A DNA stretch of 64,000 nt from the NCBI GenBank assembly GCA_963978545.1, contig CAXBTE010000064.1, positions 1 through 64,000 of the forward strand, read 5' to 3'. Numbering within the stretch: the stretch's first letter is position 1; each line of letters starts with the position of its first letter. The DNA is from Linyphia triangularis (taxonomy: Eukaryota; Arthropoda; Arachnida; Araneae; Linyphiidae). The position numbers were made by a program, and so were the translations under genes. Of this stretch, positions 1-15,200 are shown piece by piece. The notes below the pieces were generated by a model. That model was not told the origin of the DNA. It was given only the letters and a program-made list of their open reading frames with translations, and searched no databases.

Positions 1-155
1 GGTGCAGTATAGCCCTTGTGTTGCTGACTGGCGCCAGATAATCTAGTACAAGCAAGTACCATACTTGCTTGTTCTAAAAAATTATTGGAGCAATTTAAAT
101 ACCCTATTCCTCTATGCATTCATTTTAAGTATTTAGAGGATATGCAATCTCTCTT

Positions 156-278
156 GTATGGTTTCATACCGAGATGAACACACCGGTTCTTGTTCCATCA
201 CCGAAGTCAAGCATCCTCGTGAGCGGTCAGTCCTTTGGAGGGTGACCGCCTGGGAAATGCATTATTGTGTTCTTCGTT
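156..278 (+). pseudogene. 5S rRNA-derived segment, first copy in window
   Basis: First complete copy, with the same core (CATACC to GGGAA) as the representative copy. The unit around it is slightly atypical: the leader upstream has a CT insertion near 109-112 and the preceding inverted repeat has an extra A at about 61. Two bases are also changed downstream (a G is lost from the GGGCC near 343 and a T is gained near 400). The 5S-like core itself is unchanged, as it is in most copies. Confidence 0.8.
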
Positions 279-3200
279 TACATTATTGTGACATACCTAG
301 TTTTATCATTGTACATTGTTGTCTCTGTATTTTTCTGATTGTCTGTGGACCCAGACGAATGGTCCTTTTCAGGCCAAAGTCTGACAACTCTCCTTGCCTT
401 TACTGACTATTTAATGCTTGTTTTAAAAGAATTTCAGGGATTGATTTGGACTTCACTATTCCTTCCTCTCCTCCATTTATTTGAACTTCACTTTCCAATT
501 TTGTTATATTACTAGCTGCATGAACTCCCATTGTCAGGGACAAGGTTGCAACCCCTTCCCCCTCCAATAAAACAATTTAATGTACCTTTTCCCCTGTTTA
601 TTCACATATCCACTAGCATTTCTCCTTCAATACTGCCATTCTAAAATTTATTTCTTTATCGATGACGAATGTTTCGGTGCATTATAGCCCTTGTGTTGGT
701 GACTGGCGCCAGATAATCTGAATACAACCAACCAACCTTCAATACTGCCATTCTAAAATTTATTTCCTTATCAATGACGAATGTTTCGGTGCAGTATAGC
801 CCTTGTGTTGCTGACTGGCGCCAGATAATCTGAATACAACCAACCAACCTTCAATACTGCCATTCTAAAATTTATTTCCTTATCAATGACGAATGTTTCG
901 GTGCAGTATAGCCCTTGTGTTGCTGACTGGCGCCAGATAATCTAGTACAAGGCAAGTACCTACTTGCTTGTTCTAAAAAATTATTGGAGCAATTTAAATA
1001 CCCTATTCCTATGCATTCATTTTAAGTATTTAGAGGATATGCAATCTCTCTTGTATGGTTTCATACCGAGATGAACACACCGGTTCTTGTTCCATCACCG
1101 AAGTCAAGCATCCTCGTGAGCGGTCAGTCCTTTGGAGGGTGACCGCCTGGGAAATGCATTATTGTGTTCTTCGTTTACATTATTGTGACATACCTAGTTT
1201 TATCATTGTACATTGTTGTCTCTGTATTTTCTGATTGTCTGTGGACCCAGACGAATGGTCTTTTCAGGGCCAAAGTCTGACAACTCTCCTTGCCTTACTG
1301 ACTATTTAATGCTTGTTTTAAAAGAATTTCAGGGATTGATTTGGACTTCACTATTCCTTCCTCTCCTCCATTTATTTGAACTTCACTTTCCAATTTTGTT
1401 ATATTACTAGCTGCATGAACTCCCATTGTCAGGGACAAGGTTGCAACCCCTTCCCCCTCCAATAAAACAATTTAATGTACCTTTTCCCCTGTTTATTCAC
1501 ATATCCACTAGCATTTCTCCTTCATACTGCCATTCTAAAATTTATTTCTTTATCGATGACGAATGTTTCGGTGCATTATAGCCCTTGTGTTGGTGACTGG
1601 CGCCAGATAATCTGAATACAACCAACCAACCTTCAATACTGCCATTCTAAAATTTATTTCCTTATCAATGACGAATGTTTCGGTGCAGTATAGCCCTTGT
1701 GTTGCTGACTGGCGCCAGATAATCTGAATACAACCAACCAACCTTCAATACTGCCATTCTAAAATTTATTTCCTTATCAATGACGAATGTTTCGGTGCAG
1801 TATAGCCCTTGTGTTGCTGACTGGCGCCAGATAATCTAGTACAAGCAAGTACCTACTTGCTTGTTCTAAAAAATTATTGGAGCATTTAAATACCCTATTC
1901 CTATGCATTCATTTTAAGTATTTAGAGGATATGCAATCTCTCTTGTATGGTTTCATACCGAGATGAACACACCGGTTCTTGTTCCATCACCGAAGTCAAG
2001 CATCCTCGTGAGCGGTCAGTCCTTTGGAGGGTGACCGCCTGGGAAATGCATTATTGTGTTCTTCGTTTACATTATTGTGACATACCTAGTTTTATCATTG
2101 TACATTGTTGTCTCTGTATTTTTCTGATTGTCTGTGGACCCAGACGAATGGTCCTTTTCAGGGCCAAAGTCTGACAACTCTCCTTGCCTTACTGACTATT
2201 TAATGCTTGTTTTAAAAGAATTTCAGGGATTGATTTGGACTTCACTATTCCTTCCTCTCCTCCATTTATTTGAACTTCACTTTCCAATTTTGTTATATTA
2301 CTAGCTGCATGAACTCCCATTGTCAGGGACAAGGTTGCAACCCCTTCCCCCTCCAATAAAACAATTTAATGTACCTTTTCCCCTGTTTATTCACATATCC
2401 ACTAGCATTTCTCCTTCAATACTGCCATTCTAAAATTTATTTCTTTATCGATGACGAATGTTTCGGTGCATTATAGCCCTTGTGTTGGTGACTGGCGCCA
2501 GATAATCTGAATACAACCAACCAACCTTCAATACTGCCATTCTAAAATTTATTTCCTTATCAATGACGAATGTTTCGGTGCAGTATAGCCCTTGTGTTGC
2601 TGACTGGCGCCAGATAATCTGAATACAACCAACCAACCTTCAATACTGCCATTCTAAAATTTATTTCCTTATCAATGACGAATGTTTCGGTGCAGTATAG
2701 CCCTTGTGTTGCTGACTGGCGCCAGATAATCTAGTACAAGCAAGTACCTACTTGCTTGTTCTAAAAAATTATTGGAGCAATTTAAATACCCTATTCCTAT
2801 GCATTCATTTTAAGTATTTAGAGGATATGCAATCTCTCTTGTATGGTTTCATACCGAGATGAACACACCGGTTCTTGTTCCATCACCGAAGTCAAGCATC
2901 CTCGTGAGCGGTCAGTCCTTTGGAGGGTGACCGCCTGGGAAATGCATTATTGTGTTCTTCGTTTACATTATTGTGACATACCTAGTTTTATCATTGTACA
3001 TTGTTGTCTCTGTATTTTTCTGATTGTCTGTGGACCCAGACGAATGGTCCTTTTCAGGGCCAAAGTCTGACAACTCTCCTTGCCTACTGACTATTTAATG
3101 CTTGTTTTAAAAGAATTTCAGGGATTGATTTGGACTTCACTATTCCTTCCTCTCCTCCATTTATTTGAACTTCACTTTCCAATTTTGTTATATTACTAGC

Positions 3201-6200
3201 TGCATGAACTCCCATTGTCAGGGACAAGGTTGCAACCCCTTCCCCCTCCAATAAAACAATTTAATGTACCTTTTCCCCTGTTTATTCACATATCCACTAG
3301 CATTTCTCCTTCAATACTGCCATTCTAAAATTTATTTCTTTATCGATGACGAATGTTTCGGTGCATTATAGCCCTTGTGTTGGTGACTGGCGCCAGATAA
3401 TCTGAATACAACCAACCAACCTTCAATACTGCCATTCTAAAATTTATTTCCTTATCAATGACGAATGTTTCGGTGCAGTATAGCCCTTGTGTTGCTGACT
3501 GGCGCCAGATAATCTGAATACAACCAACCAACCTTCAATACTGCCATTCTAAAATTTATTTCCTTATCAATGACGAATGTTTCGGTGCAGTATAGCCCTT
3601 GTGTTGCTGACTGGCGCCAGATAATCTAGTACAAGCAAGTACCTACTTGCTTGTTCTAAAAAATTATTGGAGCAATTTAAATACCCTATTCCTATGCATT
3701 CATTTTAAGTATTTAGAGGATATGCAATCTCTCTTGTATGGTTTCATACCGAGATGAACACACCGGTTCTTGTTCCATCACGAAGTCAAGCATCCTCGTG
3801 AGCGGTCAGTCCTTTGGAGGGTGACCGCCTGGGAAATGCATTATTGTGTTCTTCGTTTACATTATTGTGACATACCTAGTTTTATCATTGTACATTGTTG
3901 TCTCTGTATTTTTCTGATTGTCTGTGGACCCAGACGAATGGTCCTTTTCAGGGCCAAAGTCTGACAACTCTCCCTTGCCTTACTGACTATTTAATGCTTG
4001 TTTTAAAAGAATTTCAGGGATTGATTTGGACTTCACTATTCCTTCCTCTCCTCCATTTATTTGAACTTCACTTTCCAATTTTGTTATATTACTAGCTGCA
4101 TGAACTCCCATTGTCAGGGACAAGTTGCAACCCCTTCCCCCTCCAATAAAACAATTTTAATGTACCTTTTCCCCTGTTTATTCACATATCCACTAGCATT
4201 TCTCCTTCAATACTGCCATTCTAAAATTTATTTCTTTATCGATGACGAATGTTTTCGGTGCATTATAGCCCTTGTGTTGGTGACTGGCGCCAGATAATCT
4301 GAATACAACCAACCAACCTTCAATACTGCCATTCTAAAATTTATTTCCTTATCAATGACGAATGTTTCGGTGCAGTATAGCCCTTGTGTTGCTGACTGGC
4401 GCCAGATAATCTGAATACAACCAACCAACCTTCAATACTGCCATTCTAAAATTTATTTCCTTATCAATGACGAATGTTTCGGTGCAGTATAGCCCTTGTG
4501 TTGCTGACTGGCGCCAGATAATCTAGTACAGCAAGTACCTACTTGCTTGTTCTAAAAAATTATTGGAGCAATTTAAATACCCTATTCCTATGCATTCATT
4601 TTAAGTATTTAGAGGATATGCAATCTCTCTTGTATGGTTTCATACCGAGATGAACACACCGGTTCTTGTTCCATCACCGAAGTCAAGCATCCTCGTGAGC
4701 GGTCAGTCCTTTGGAGGGTGACCGCCTGGGAAATGCATTATTGTGTTCTTCGTTTACATTATTGTGACATACCTAGTTTTATCATTGTACATTGTTGTCT
4801 CTGTATTTTTCTGATTGTCTGTGGACCCAGACGAATGGTCCTTTTCAGGGCCAAAGTCTGACAACTCTCCTTGCCTTACTGACTATTTAATGCTTGTTTT
4901 AAAAGAATTTCAGGGATTGATTTTGGACTTCACTATTCCTTCCTCTCCTCCATTTATTTGAACTTCACTTTCCAATTTTGTTATATTACTAGCTGCATGA
5001 ACTCCCATTGTCAGGGACAAGGTTGCAACCCCTTCCCCCTCCAATAAAACAATTTAATGTACCTTTTCCCCTGTTTATTCACATATCCACTAGCATTTCT
5101 CCTTCAATACTGCCATTCTAAAATTTATTTCTTTATCGATGACGAATGTTTCGGTGCATTATAGCCCTTGTGTTGGTGACTGGCGCCAGATAATCTGAAT
5201 ACAACCAACCAACCTTCAATACTGCCATTCTAAAATTTATTTCCTTATCAATGACGAATGTTTCGGTGCAGTATAGCCCTTGTGTTGCTGACTGGCGCCA
5301 GATAATCTGAATACAACCAACCAACCTTCAATACTGCCATTCTAAAATTTATTTCCTTATCAATGACGAATGTTTCGGTGCAGTATAGCCCTTGTGTTGC
5401 TGACTGGCGCCAGATAATCTAGTACAAGCAAGTACCTACTTGCTTGTTCTAAAAAATTATTGGAGCAATTTAAATACCCTATTCCTATGCATTCATTTTA
5501 AGTATTTAGAGGATATGCAATCTCTCTTGTATGGTTTCATACCGAGATGAACACACCGGTTCTTGTTCCATCACCGAAGTCAAGCATCCTCGTGAGCGGT
5601 CAGTCCTTTGGAGGGTGACCGCCTGGGAAATGCATTATTGTGTTCTTCGTTTACATTATTGTGACATACCTAGTTTTATCATTGTACATTGTTGTCTCTG
5701 TATTTTTCTGATTGTCTGTGGACCCAGACGAATGGTCCTTTTCAGGGCCAAAGTCTGACAACTCTCCTTGCCTTACTGACTATTTAATGCTTGTTTTAAA
5801 AGAATTTCAGGGATTGATTTGGACTTCACTATTCCTTCCTCTCCTCCATTTATTTGAACTTCACTTTCCAATTTTGTTATATTACTAGCTGCATGAACTC
5901 CCATTGTCAGGGACAAGGTTGCACCCCTTCCCCCTCCAATAAAACAATTTAATGTACCTTTTCCCTGTTTATTCACATATCCACTAGCATTTCTCCTTCA
6001 ATACTGCCATTCTAAAAAATTTATTTCTTTATCGATGACGAATGTTTCGGTGCATTATAGCCCTTGTGTTGGTGACTGGCGCCAGATAATCTGAATACAA
6101 CCAACCAACCTTCAATACTGCCATTCTAAAATTTATTTCCTTATCAATGACGAATGTTTCGGTGCAGTATAGCCCTTGTGTTGCTGACTGGCGCCAGATA

Positions 6201-9200
6201 ATCTGAATACAACCAACCAACCTTCAATACTGCCATTCTAAAATTTATTTCCTTATCAATGACGAATGTTTCGGTGCAGTATAGCCCTTGTGTTGCTGAC
6301 TGGCGCCAGATAATCTAGTACAAGCAAGTACCTACTTGCTTGTTCTAAAAAAATTATTGGAGCAATTTAAATACCCTATTCCTATGCATTCATTTTAAGT
6401 ATTTAGAGGATATGCAATCTCTCTTGTATGGTTTCATACCGAGATGAACACACCGGTTCTTGTTCCATCACCGAAGTCAAGCATCCTCGTGAGCGGTCAG
6501 TCCTTTGGAGGGTGACCGCCTGGGAAATGCATTATTGTGTTCTTCGTTTACATTATTGTGACATACCTAGTTTTATCATTGTACATTGTTGTCTCTGTAT
6601 TTTTCTGATTGTCTGTGGACCCAGACGAATGGTCCTTTTCAGGCCAAAGTCTGACAACTCTCCTTGCCTTACTGACTATTTAATGCTTGTTTTAAAAGAA
6701 TTTCAGGGATTGATTTGGACTTCACTATTCCTTCCTCTCCTCCATTTATTTGAACTTCACTTTCCAATTTTGTTATATTACTAGCTGCATGAACTCCCAT
6801 TGTCAGGGACAAGGTTGCAACCCCTTCCCCCTCCAATAAAACAATTTAATGTACCTTTTCCCCTGTTTATTCACATATCCACTAGCATTTCTCCTTCAAT
6901 ACTGCCATTCTAAAATTTATTTCTTTATCGATGACGAATGTTTCGGTGCATTATAGCCCTTGTGTTGGTGACTGGCGCCAGATAATCTGAATACAACCAA
7001 CCAACCTTCAATACTGCCATTCTAAAATTTATTTCCTTATCAATGACGAATGTTTCGGTGCAGTATAGCCCTTGTGTTGCTGACTGGCGCCAGATAATCT
7101 GAATACAACCAACCAACCTTCAATACTGCCATTCTAAAATTTATTTCCTTATCAATGACGAATGTTTCGGTGCAGTATAGCCCTTGTGTTGCTGACTGGC
7201 GCCAGATAATCTAGTACAAGCAAGTACCTACTTGCTTGTTCTAAAAAATTATTGGAGCAATTTAAATACCCTATTCCTATGCATTCATTTTAAGTATTTA
7301 GAGGATATGCAATCTCTCTTGTATGGTTTCATACCGAGATGAACACACCGGTTCTTGTTCCATCACCGAAGTCAAGCATCCTCGTGAGCGGTCAGTCCTT
7401 TGGAGGGTGACCGCCTGGGAAATGCATTATTGTGTTCTTCGTTTACATTATTGTGACATACCTAGTTTTATCATTGTACATTGTTGTCTCTGTATTTTTC
7501 TGATTGTCTGTGGACCAGACGAATGGTCCTTTTCAGGGCCAAAGTCTGACAACTCTCCTTGCCTTACTGACTATTTAATGCTTGTTTTAAAAGAATTTCA
7601 GGGATTGATTTGGACTTCACTATTCCTTCCTCTCCTCCATTTATTTGAACTTCACTTTCCAATTTTGTTATATTACTAGCTGCATGAACTCCCATTGTCA
7701 GGGACAAGGTTGCAACCCCTTCCCCCTCCAATAAAACAATTTAATGTACCTTTTCCCCTGTTTATTCACATATCCACTAGCATTTCTCCTTCAATACTGC
7801 CATTCTAAAATTTATTTCTTTATCGATGACGAATGTTTCGTGCATTATAGCCCTTGTGTTGGTGACTGGCGCCAGATAATCTGAATACAACCAACCAACC
7901 TTCAATACTGCCATTCTAAAATTTATTTCCTTATCAATGACGAATGTTTCGGTGCAGTATAGCCCTTGTGTTGCTGACTGGCGCCCAGATAATCTGAATA
8001 CAACCAACCAACCTTCAATACTGCCATTCTAAAATTTATTTCCTTATCAATGACGAATGTTTCGGTGCAGTATAGCCCTTGTGTTGCTGACTGGCGCCAG
8101 ATAATCTAGTACAAGCAAGTACCTACTTGCTTGTTCTAAAAAATTATTGGAGCAATTTAAATACCCTATTCCTATGCATTCATTTTAAGTATTTAGAGGA
8201 TATGCAATCTCTCTTGTATGGTTTCATACCGAGATGAACACACCGGTTCTTGTTCCATCACCGAAGTCAAGCATCCTCGTGAGCGGTCAGTCCTTTGGAG
8301 GGTGACCGCCTGGGAAATGCATTATTGTGTTCTTCGTTTACATTATTGTGACATACCTAGTTTTATCATTGTACATTGTTGTCTCTGTATTTTTCTGATT
8401 GTCTGTGGACCCAGACGAATGGTCCTTTTCAGGGCCAAAGTCTGACAACTCTCCTTGCCTTACTGACTATTTAATGCTTGTTTTAAAAGAATTTCAGGGA
8501 TTGATTTGGACTTCACTATTCCTTCCTCTCCTCCATTTATTTGAACTTCACTTTCCAATTTTGTTATATTACTAGCTGCATGAACTCCCATTGTCAGGGA
8601 CAAGGTTGCAACCCCTTCCCCCTCCAATAAAACAATTTAATGTACCTTTTCCCCTGTTTATTCACATATCCACTAGCATTTCTCCTTCAATACTGCCATT
8701 CTAAAATTTATTTCTTTATCGATGACGAATGTTTCGGTGCATTATAGCCCTTGTGTTGGTGACTGGCGCCAGATAATCTGAATACAACCAACCAACCTTC
8801 AATACTGCCATTCTAAAATTTATTTCCTTATCAATGACGAATGTTTCGGTGCAGTATAGCCCTTGTGTTGCTGACTGGCGCCAGATAATCTGAATACAAC
8901 CAACCAACCTTCAATACTGCCATTCTAAAATTTATTTCCTTATCAATGACGAATGTTTCGGTGCAGTATAGCCCTTGTGTTGCTGACTGGCGCCAGATAA
9001 TCTAGTACAAGCAAGTACCTACTTGCTTGTTCTAAAAAATTATTGGAGCAATTTAAATACCCTATTCCTATGCATTCATTTTAAGTATTTAGAGGATATG
9101 CAATCTCTCTTGTATGGTTTCATACCGAGATGAACACACCGGTTCTTGTTCCATCACCGAAGTCAAGCATCCTCGTGAGCGGTCAGTCCTTTGGAGGGTG

Positions 9201-12200
9201 ACCGCCTGGGAAATGCATTATTGTGTTCTTCGTTTACATTATTGTGACATACCTAGTTTTATCATTGTACATTGTTGTCTCTGTATTTTTCTGATTGTCT
9301 GTGGACCCAGACGAATGGTCCTTTTCAGGGCCAAAGTCTGACAACTCTCCTTGCCTTACTGACTATTTAATGCTTGTTTTAAAAGAATTTCAGGGATTGA
9401 TTTGGACTTCACTATTCCTTCCTCTCCTCCATTTATTTGAACTTCACTTTCCAATTTTGTTATATTACTAGCTGCATGAACTCCCATTGTCAGGGACAAG
9501 GTTGCAACCCCTTCCCCCTCCAATAAAACAATTTAATGTACCTTTTCCCCTGTTTATTCACATATCCACTAGCATTTCTCCTTCAATACTGCCATTCTAA
9601 AATTTATTTCTTTATCGATGACGAATGTTTCGGTGCATTATAGCCCTTGTGTTGGTGACTGGCGCCAGATAATCTGAATACAACCAACCAACCTTCAATA
9701 CTGCCATTCTAAAATTTATTTCCTTATCAATGACGAATGTTTCGGTGCAGTATAGCCCTTGTGTTGCTGACTGGCGCCAGATAATCTGAATACAACCAAC
9801 CAACCTTCAATACTGCCATTCTAAAATTTATTTCCTTATCAATGACGAATGTTTCGGTGCAGTATAGCCCTTGTGTTGCTGACTGGCGCCAGATAATCTA
9901 GTACAAGCAAGTACCTACTTGCTTGTTCTAAAAAATTATTGGAGCAATTTAAATACCCTATTCCTATGCATTCATTTTAAGTATTTAGAGGATATGCAAT
10001 CTCTCTTGTATGGTTTCATACCGAGATGAACACACCGGTTCTTGTTCCATCACCGAAGTCAAGCATCCTCGTGAGCGGTCAGTCCTTTGGAGGGTGACCG
10101 CCTGGGAAATGCATTATTGTGTTCTTCGTTTTACATTATTGTGACATACCTAGTTTTATCATTGTACATTGTTGTCTCTGTATTTTTCTGATTGTCTGTG
10201 GACCCAGACGAATGGTCCTTTTCAGGGCCAAAGTCTGACAACTCTCCTTGCCTTACTGACTATTTAATGCTTGTTTTAAAAGAATTTCAGGGATTGATTT
10301 GGACTTCACTATTCCTTCCTCTCCTCCATTTATTTGAACTTCACTTTCCAATTTTGTTATATTACTAGCTGCATGAACTCCCATTGTCAGGGACAAGGTT
10401 GCAACCCCTTCCCCCTCCAATAAAACAATTTAATGTACCTTTTCCCCTGTTTATTCACATATCCACTAGCATTTCTCCTTCAATACTGCCATTCTAAAAT
10501 TTATTTCTTTATCGATGACGAATGTTTCGGTGCATTATAGCCCTTGTGTTGGTGACTGGCGCCAGATAATCTGAATACAACCAACCAACCTTCAATACTG
10601 CCATTCTAAAATTTATTTCCTTATCAATGACGAATGTTTCGGTGCAGTATAGCCCTTGTGTTGCTGACTGGCGCCAGATAATCTGAATACAACCAACCAA
10701 CCTTCAATACTGCCATTCTAAAATTTATTTCCTTATCAATGACGAATGTTTCGGTGCAGTATAGCCCTTGTGTTGCTGACTGGCGCCAGATAATCTAGTA
10801 CAAGCAAGTACCTACTTGCTTGTTCTAAAAAATTATTGGAGCAATTTAAATACCCTATTCCTATGCATTCATTTTAAGTATTTAGAGGATATGCAATCTC
10901 TCTTGTATGGTTTCATACCGAGATGAACACACCGGTTCTTGTTCCATCACCGAAGTCAAGCATCCTCGTGAGCGGTCAGTCCTTTGGAGGGTGACCGCCT
11001 GGGAAATGCATTATTGTGTTCTTCGTTTACATTATTGTGACATACCTAGTTTTATCATTGTACATTGTTGTCTCTGTATTTTTCTGATTGTCTGTGGACC
11101 CAGACGAATGGTCCTTTTCAGGGCCAAAGTCTGACAACTCTCCTTGCCTTACTGACTATTTAATGCTTGTTTTAAAAGAATTTCAGGGATTGATTTGGAC
11201 TTCACTATTCCTTCCTCTCCTCCATTTATTTGAACTTCACTTTCCAATTTTGTTATATTACTAGCTGCATGAACTCCCATTGTCAGGACAAGGTTGCAAC
11301 CCCTTCCCCCTCCAATAAAACAATTTAATGTACCTTTTCCCCTGTTTATTCACATATCCACTAGCATTTCTCCTTCAATACTGCCATTCTAAAATTTATT
11401 TCTTTATCGATGACGAATGTTTCGGTGCATTATAGCCCTTGTGTTGGTGACTGGCGCCAGATAATCTGAATACAACCAACCAACCTTCAATACTGCCATT
11501 CTAAAATTTATTTCCTTATCAATGACGAATGTTTCGGTGCAGTATAGCCCTTGTGTTGCTGACTGGCGCCAGATAATCTGAATACAACCAACCAACCTTC
11601 AATACTGCCATTCTAAAATTTTATTTCCTTATCAATGACGAATGTTTCGGTGCAGTATAGCCCTTGTGTTGCTGACTGGCGCCAGATAATCTAGTACAAG
11701 CAAGTACCTACTTGCTTGTTCTAAAAAATTATTGGAGCAATTTAAATACCCTATTCCTATGCATTCATTTTAAGTATTTAGAGGATATGCAATCTCTCTT
11801 GTATGGTTTCATACCGAGATGAACACACCGGTTCTTGTTCCATCACCGAAGTCAAGCATCCTCGTGAGCGGTCAGTCCTTTGGAGGGTGACCGCCTGGGA
11901 AATGCATTATTGTGTTCTTCGTTTACATTATTGTGACATACCTAGTTTTATCATTGTACATTGTTGTCTCTGTATTTTTCTGATTGTCTGTGGACCCAGA
12001 CGAATGGTCCTTTTCAGGGCCAAAGTCTGACAACTCTCCTTGCCTTACTGACTATTTAATGCTTGTTTTAAAAGAATTTCAGGGATTGATTTGGACTTCA
12101 CTATTCCTTCCTCTCCTCCATTTATTTGAACTTCACTTTCCAATTTTGTTATATTACTAGCTGCATGAACTCCCATTGTCAGGGACAAGGTTGCAACCCC

Positions 12201-15200
12201 TTCCCCCTCCAATAAAACAATTTAATGTACCTTTTCCCCTGTTTATTCACATATCCACTAGCATTTCTCCTTCAATACTGCCATTCTAAAATTTATTTCT
12301 TTATCGATGACGAATGTTTCGGTGCATTATAGCCCTTGTGTTGGTGACTGGCGCCAGATAATCTGAATACAACCAACCAACCTTCAATACTGCCATTCTA
12401 AAATTTATTTCCTTATCAATGACGAATGTTTCGGTGCAGTATAGCCCTTGTGTTGCTGACTGGCGCCAGATAATCTGAATACAACCAACCAACCTTCAAT
12501 ACTGCCATTCTAAAATTTTATTTTCCTTATCAATGACGAATGTTTCGGTGCAGTATAGCCCTTGTGTTGCTGACTGGCGCCAGATAATCTAGTACAAGCA
12601 AGTACCTACTTGCTTGTTCTAAAAAATTATTGGAGCAATTTAAATACCCTATTCCTATGCATTCATTTTAAGTATTTAGAGGATATGCAATCTCTCTTGT
12701 ATGGTTTCATACCGAGATGAACACACCGGTTCTTGTTCCATCACCGAAGTCAAGCATCCTCGTGAGCGGTCAGTCCTTTGGAGGGTGACCGCCTGGGAAA
12801 TGCATTATTGTGTTCTTCGTTTACATTATTGTGACATACCTAGTTTTATCATTGTACATTGTTGTCTCTGTATTTTTCTGATTGTCTGTGGACCCAGACG
12901 AATGGTCCTTTTCAGGGCCAAAGTCTGACAACTCTCCTTGCCTTACTGACTATTTAATGCTTGTTTTAAAAGAATTTCAGGGATTGATTTGGACTTCACT
13001 ATTCCTTCCTCTCCTCCATTTATTTGAACTTCACTTTCCAATTTTGTTATATTACTAGCTGCATGAACTCCCATTGTCAGGGACAAGGTTGCAACCCCTT
13101 CCCCCTCCAATAAAACAATTTAATGTACCTTTTCCCCTGTTTATTCACATATCCACTAGCATTTCTCCTTCAATACTGCCATTCTAAAATTTATTTCTTT
13201 ATCGATGACGAATGTTTCGGTGCATTATAGCCCTTGTGTTGGTGACTGGCGCCAGATAATCTGAATACAACCAACCAACCTTCAATACTGCCATTCTAAA
13301 ATTTATTTCCTTATCAATGACGAATGTTTCGGTGCAGTATAGCCCTTGTGTTGCTGACTGGCGCCAGATAATCTGAATACAACCAACCAACCTTCAATAC
13401 TGCCATTCTAAAATTTATTTCCTTATCAATGACGAATGTTTCGGTGCAGTATAGCCCTTGTGTTGCTGACTGGCGCCAGATAATCTAGTACAAGCAAGTA
13501 CCTACTTGCTTGTTCTAAAAAATTATTGGAGCAATTTAAATACCCTATTCCTATGCATTCATTTTAAGTATTTAGAGGATATGCAATCTCTCTTGTATGG
13601 TTTCATACCGAGATGAACACACCGGTTCTTGTTCCATCACCGAAGTCAAGCATCCTCGTGAGCGGTCAGTCCTTTGGAGGGTGACCGCCTGGGAAATGCA
13701 TTATTGTGTTCTTCGTTTACATTATTGTGACATACCTAGTTTTATCATTGTACATTGTTGTCTCTGTATTTTTCTGATTGTCTGTGGACCCAGACGAATG
13801 GTCCTTTTCAGGCCAAAGTCTGACAACTCTCCTTGCCTTACTGACTATTTAATGCTTGTTTAAAAGAATTTCAGGGATTGATTTGGACTTCACTATTCCT
13901 TCCTCTCCTCCATTTATTTGAACTTCACTTTCCAATTTTGTTATATTACTAGCTGCATGAACTCCCATTGTCAGGGACAAGGTTGCAACCCCTTCCCCCT
14001 CCAATAAAACAATTTAATGTACCTTTTCCCCTGTTTATTCACATATCCACTAGCATTTCTCCTTCAATACTGCCATTCTAAAATTTATTTCTTTATCGAT
14101 GACGAATGTTTCGGTGCATTATAGCCCTTGTGTTGGTGACTGGCGCCAGATAATCTGAATACAACCAACCAACCTTCAATACTGCCATTCTAAAATTTAT
14201 TTCCTTATCAATGACGAATGTTTCGGTGCAGTATAGCCCTTGTGTTGCTGACTGGCGCCAGATAATCTGAATACAACCAACCAACCTTCAATACTGCCAT
14301 TCTAAAATTTATTTCCTTATCATGACGAATGTTTCGGTGCAGTATAGCCCTTGTGTTGCTGACTGGCGCCAGATAATCTAGTACAAGCAAGTACCTACTT
14401 GCTTGTTCTAAAAAATTATTGGAGCAATTTAAATACCCTATTCCTATGCATCATTTTAAGTATTTAGAGGATATGCAATCTCTCTTGTATGGTTTCATAC
14501 CGAGATGAACACACCGGTTCTTGTTCCATCACCGAAGTCAAGCATCCTCGTGAGCGGTCAGTCCTTTGGAGGGTGACCGCCTGGGAAATGCATTATTGTG
14601 TTCTTCGTTTACATTATTGTGACATACCTAGTTTTATCATTGTACATTGTTGTCTCTGTATTTTTCTGATTGTCTGTGGACCCAGACGAATGGTCCTTTT
14701 CAGGGCCAAAGTCTGACAACTCTCCTTGCCTTACTGACTATTTAATGCTTGTTTTAAAGAATTTCAGGATTGATTTGGACTTCACTATTCCTTCCTCTCC
14801 TCCATTTATTTGAACTTCACTTTCCAATTTTGTTATATTACTAGCTGCATGAACTCCCATTGTCAGGGACAAGGTTGCAACCCCTTCCCCCTCCAATAAA
14901 ACAATTTAATGTACCTTTTCCCCTGTTTATTCACATATCCACTAGCATTTCTCCTTCAATACTGCCATTCTAAAATTTATTTCTTTATCGATGACGAATG
15001 TTTCGGTGCATTATAGCCCTTGTGTTGGTGACTGGCGCCAGATAATCTGAATACAACCAACCAACCTTCAATACTGCCATTCTAAAATTTATTTCCTTAT
15101 CAATGACGAATGTTTCGGTGCAGTATAGCCCTTGTGTTGCTGACTGGCGCCAGATAATCTGAATACAACCAACCAACCTTCAATACTGCCATTCTAAAAT

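Noticed and set aside
6428..6784. 118-119 codon open frames in a few units (also 7323, 20757, 41348 and 44930)
   Set aside because: They arise only where one or two bases are lost or gained in the CCCAGAC, GGTCC or GGGCC region. Chance frame fusion, not a conserved gene.
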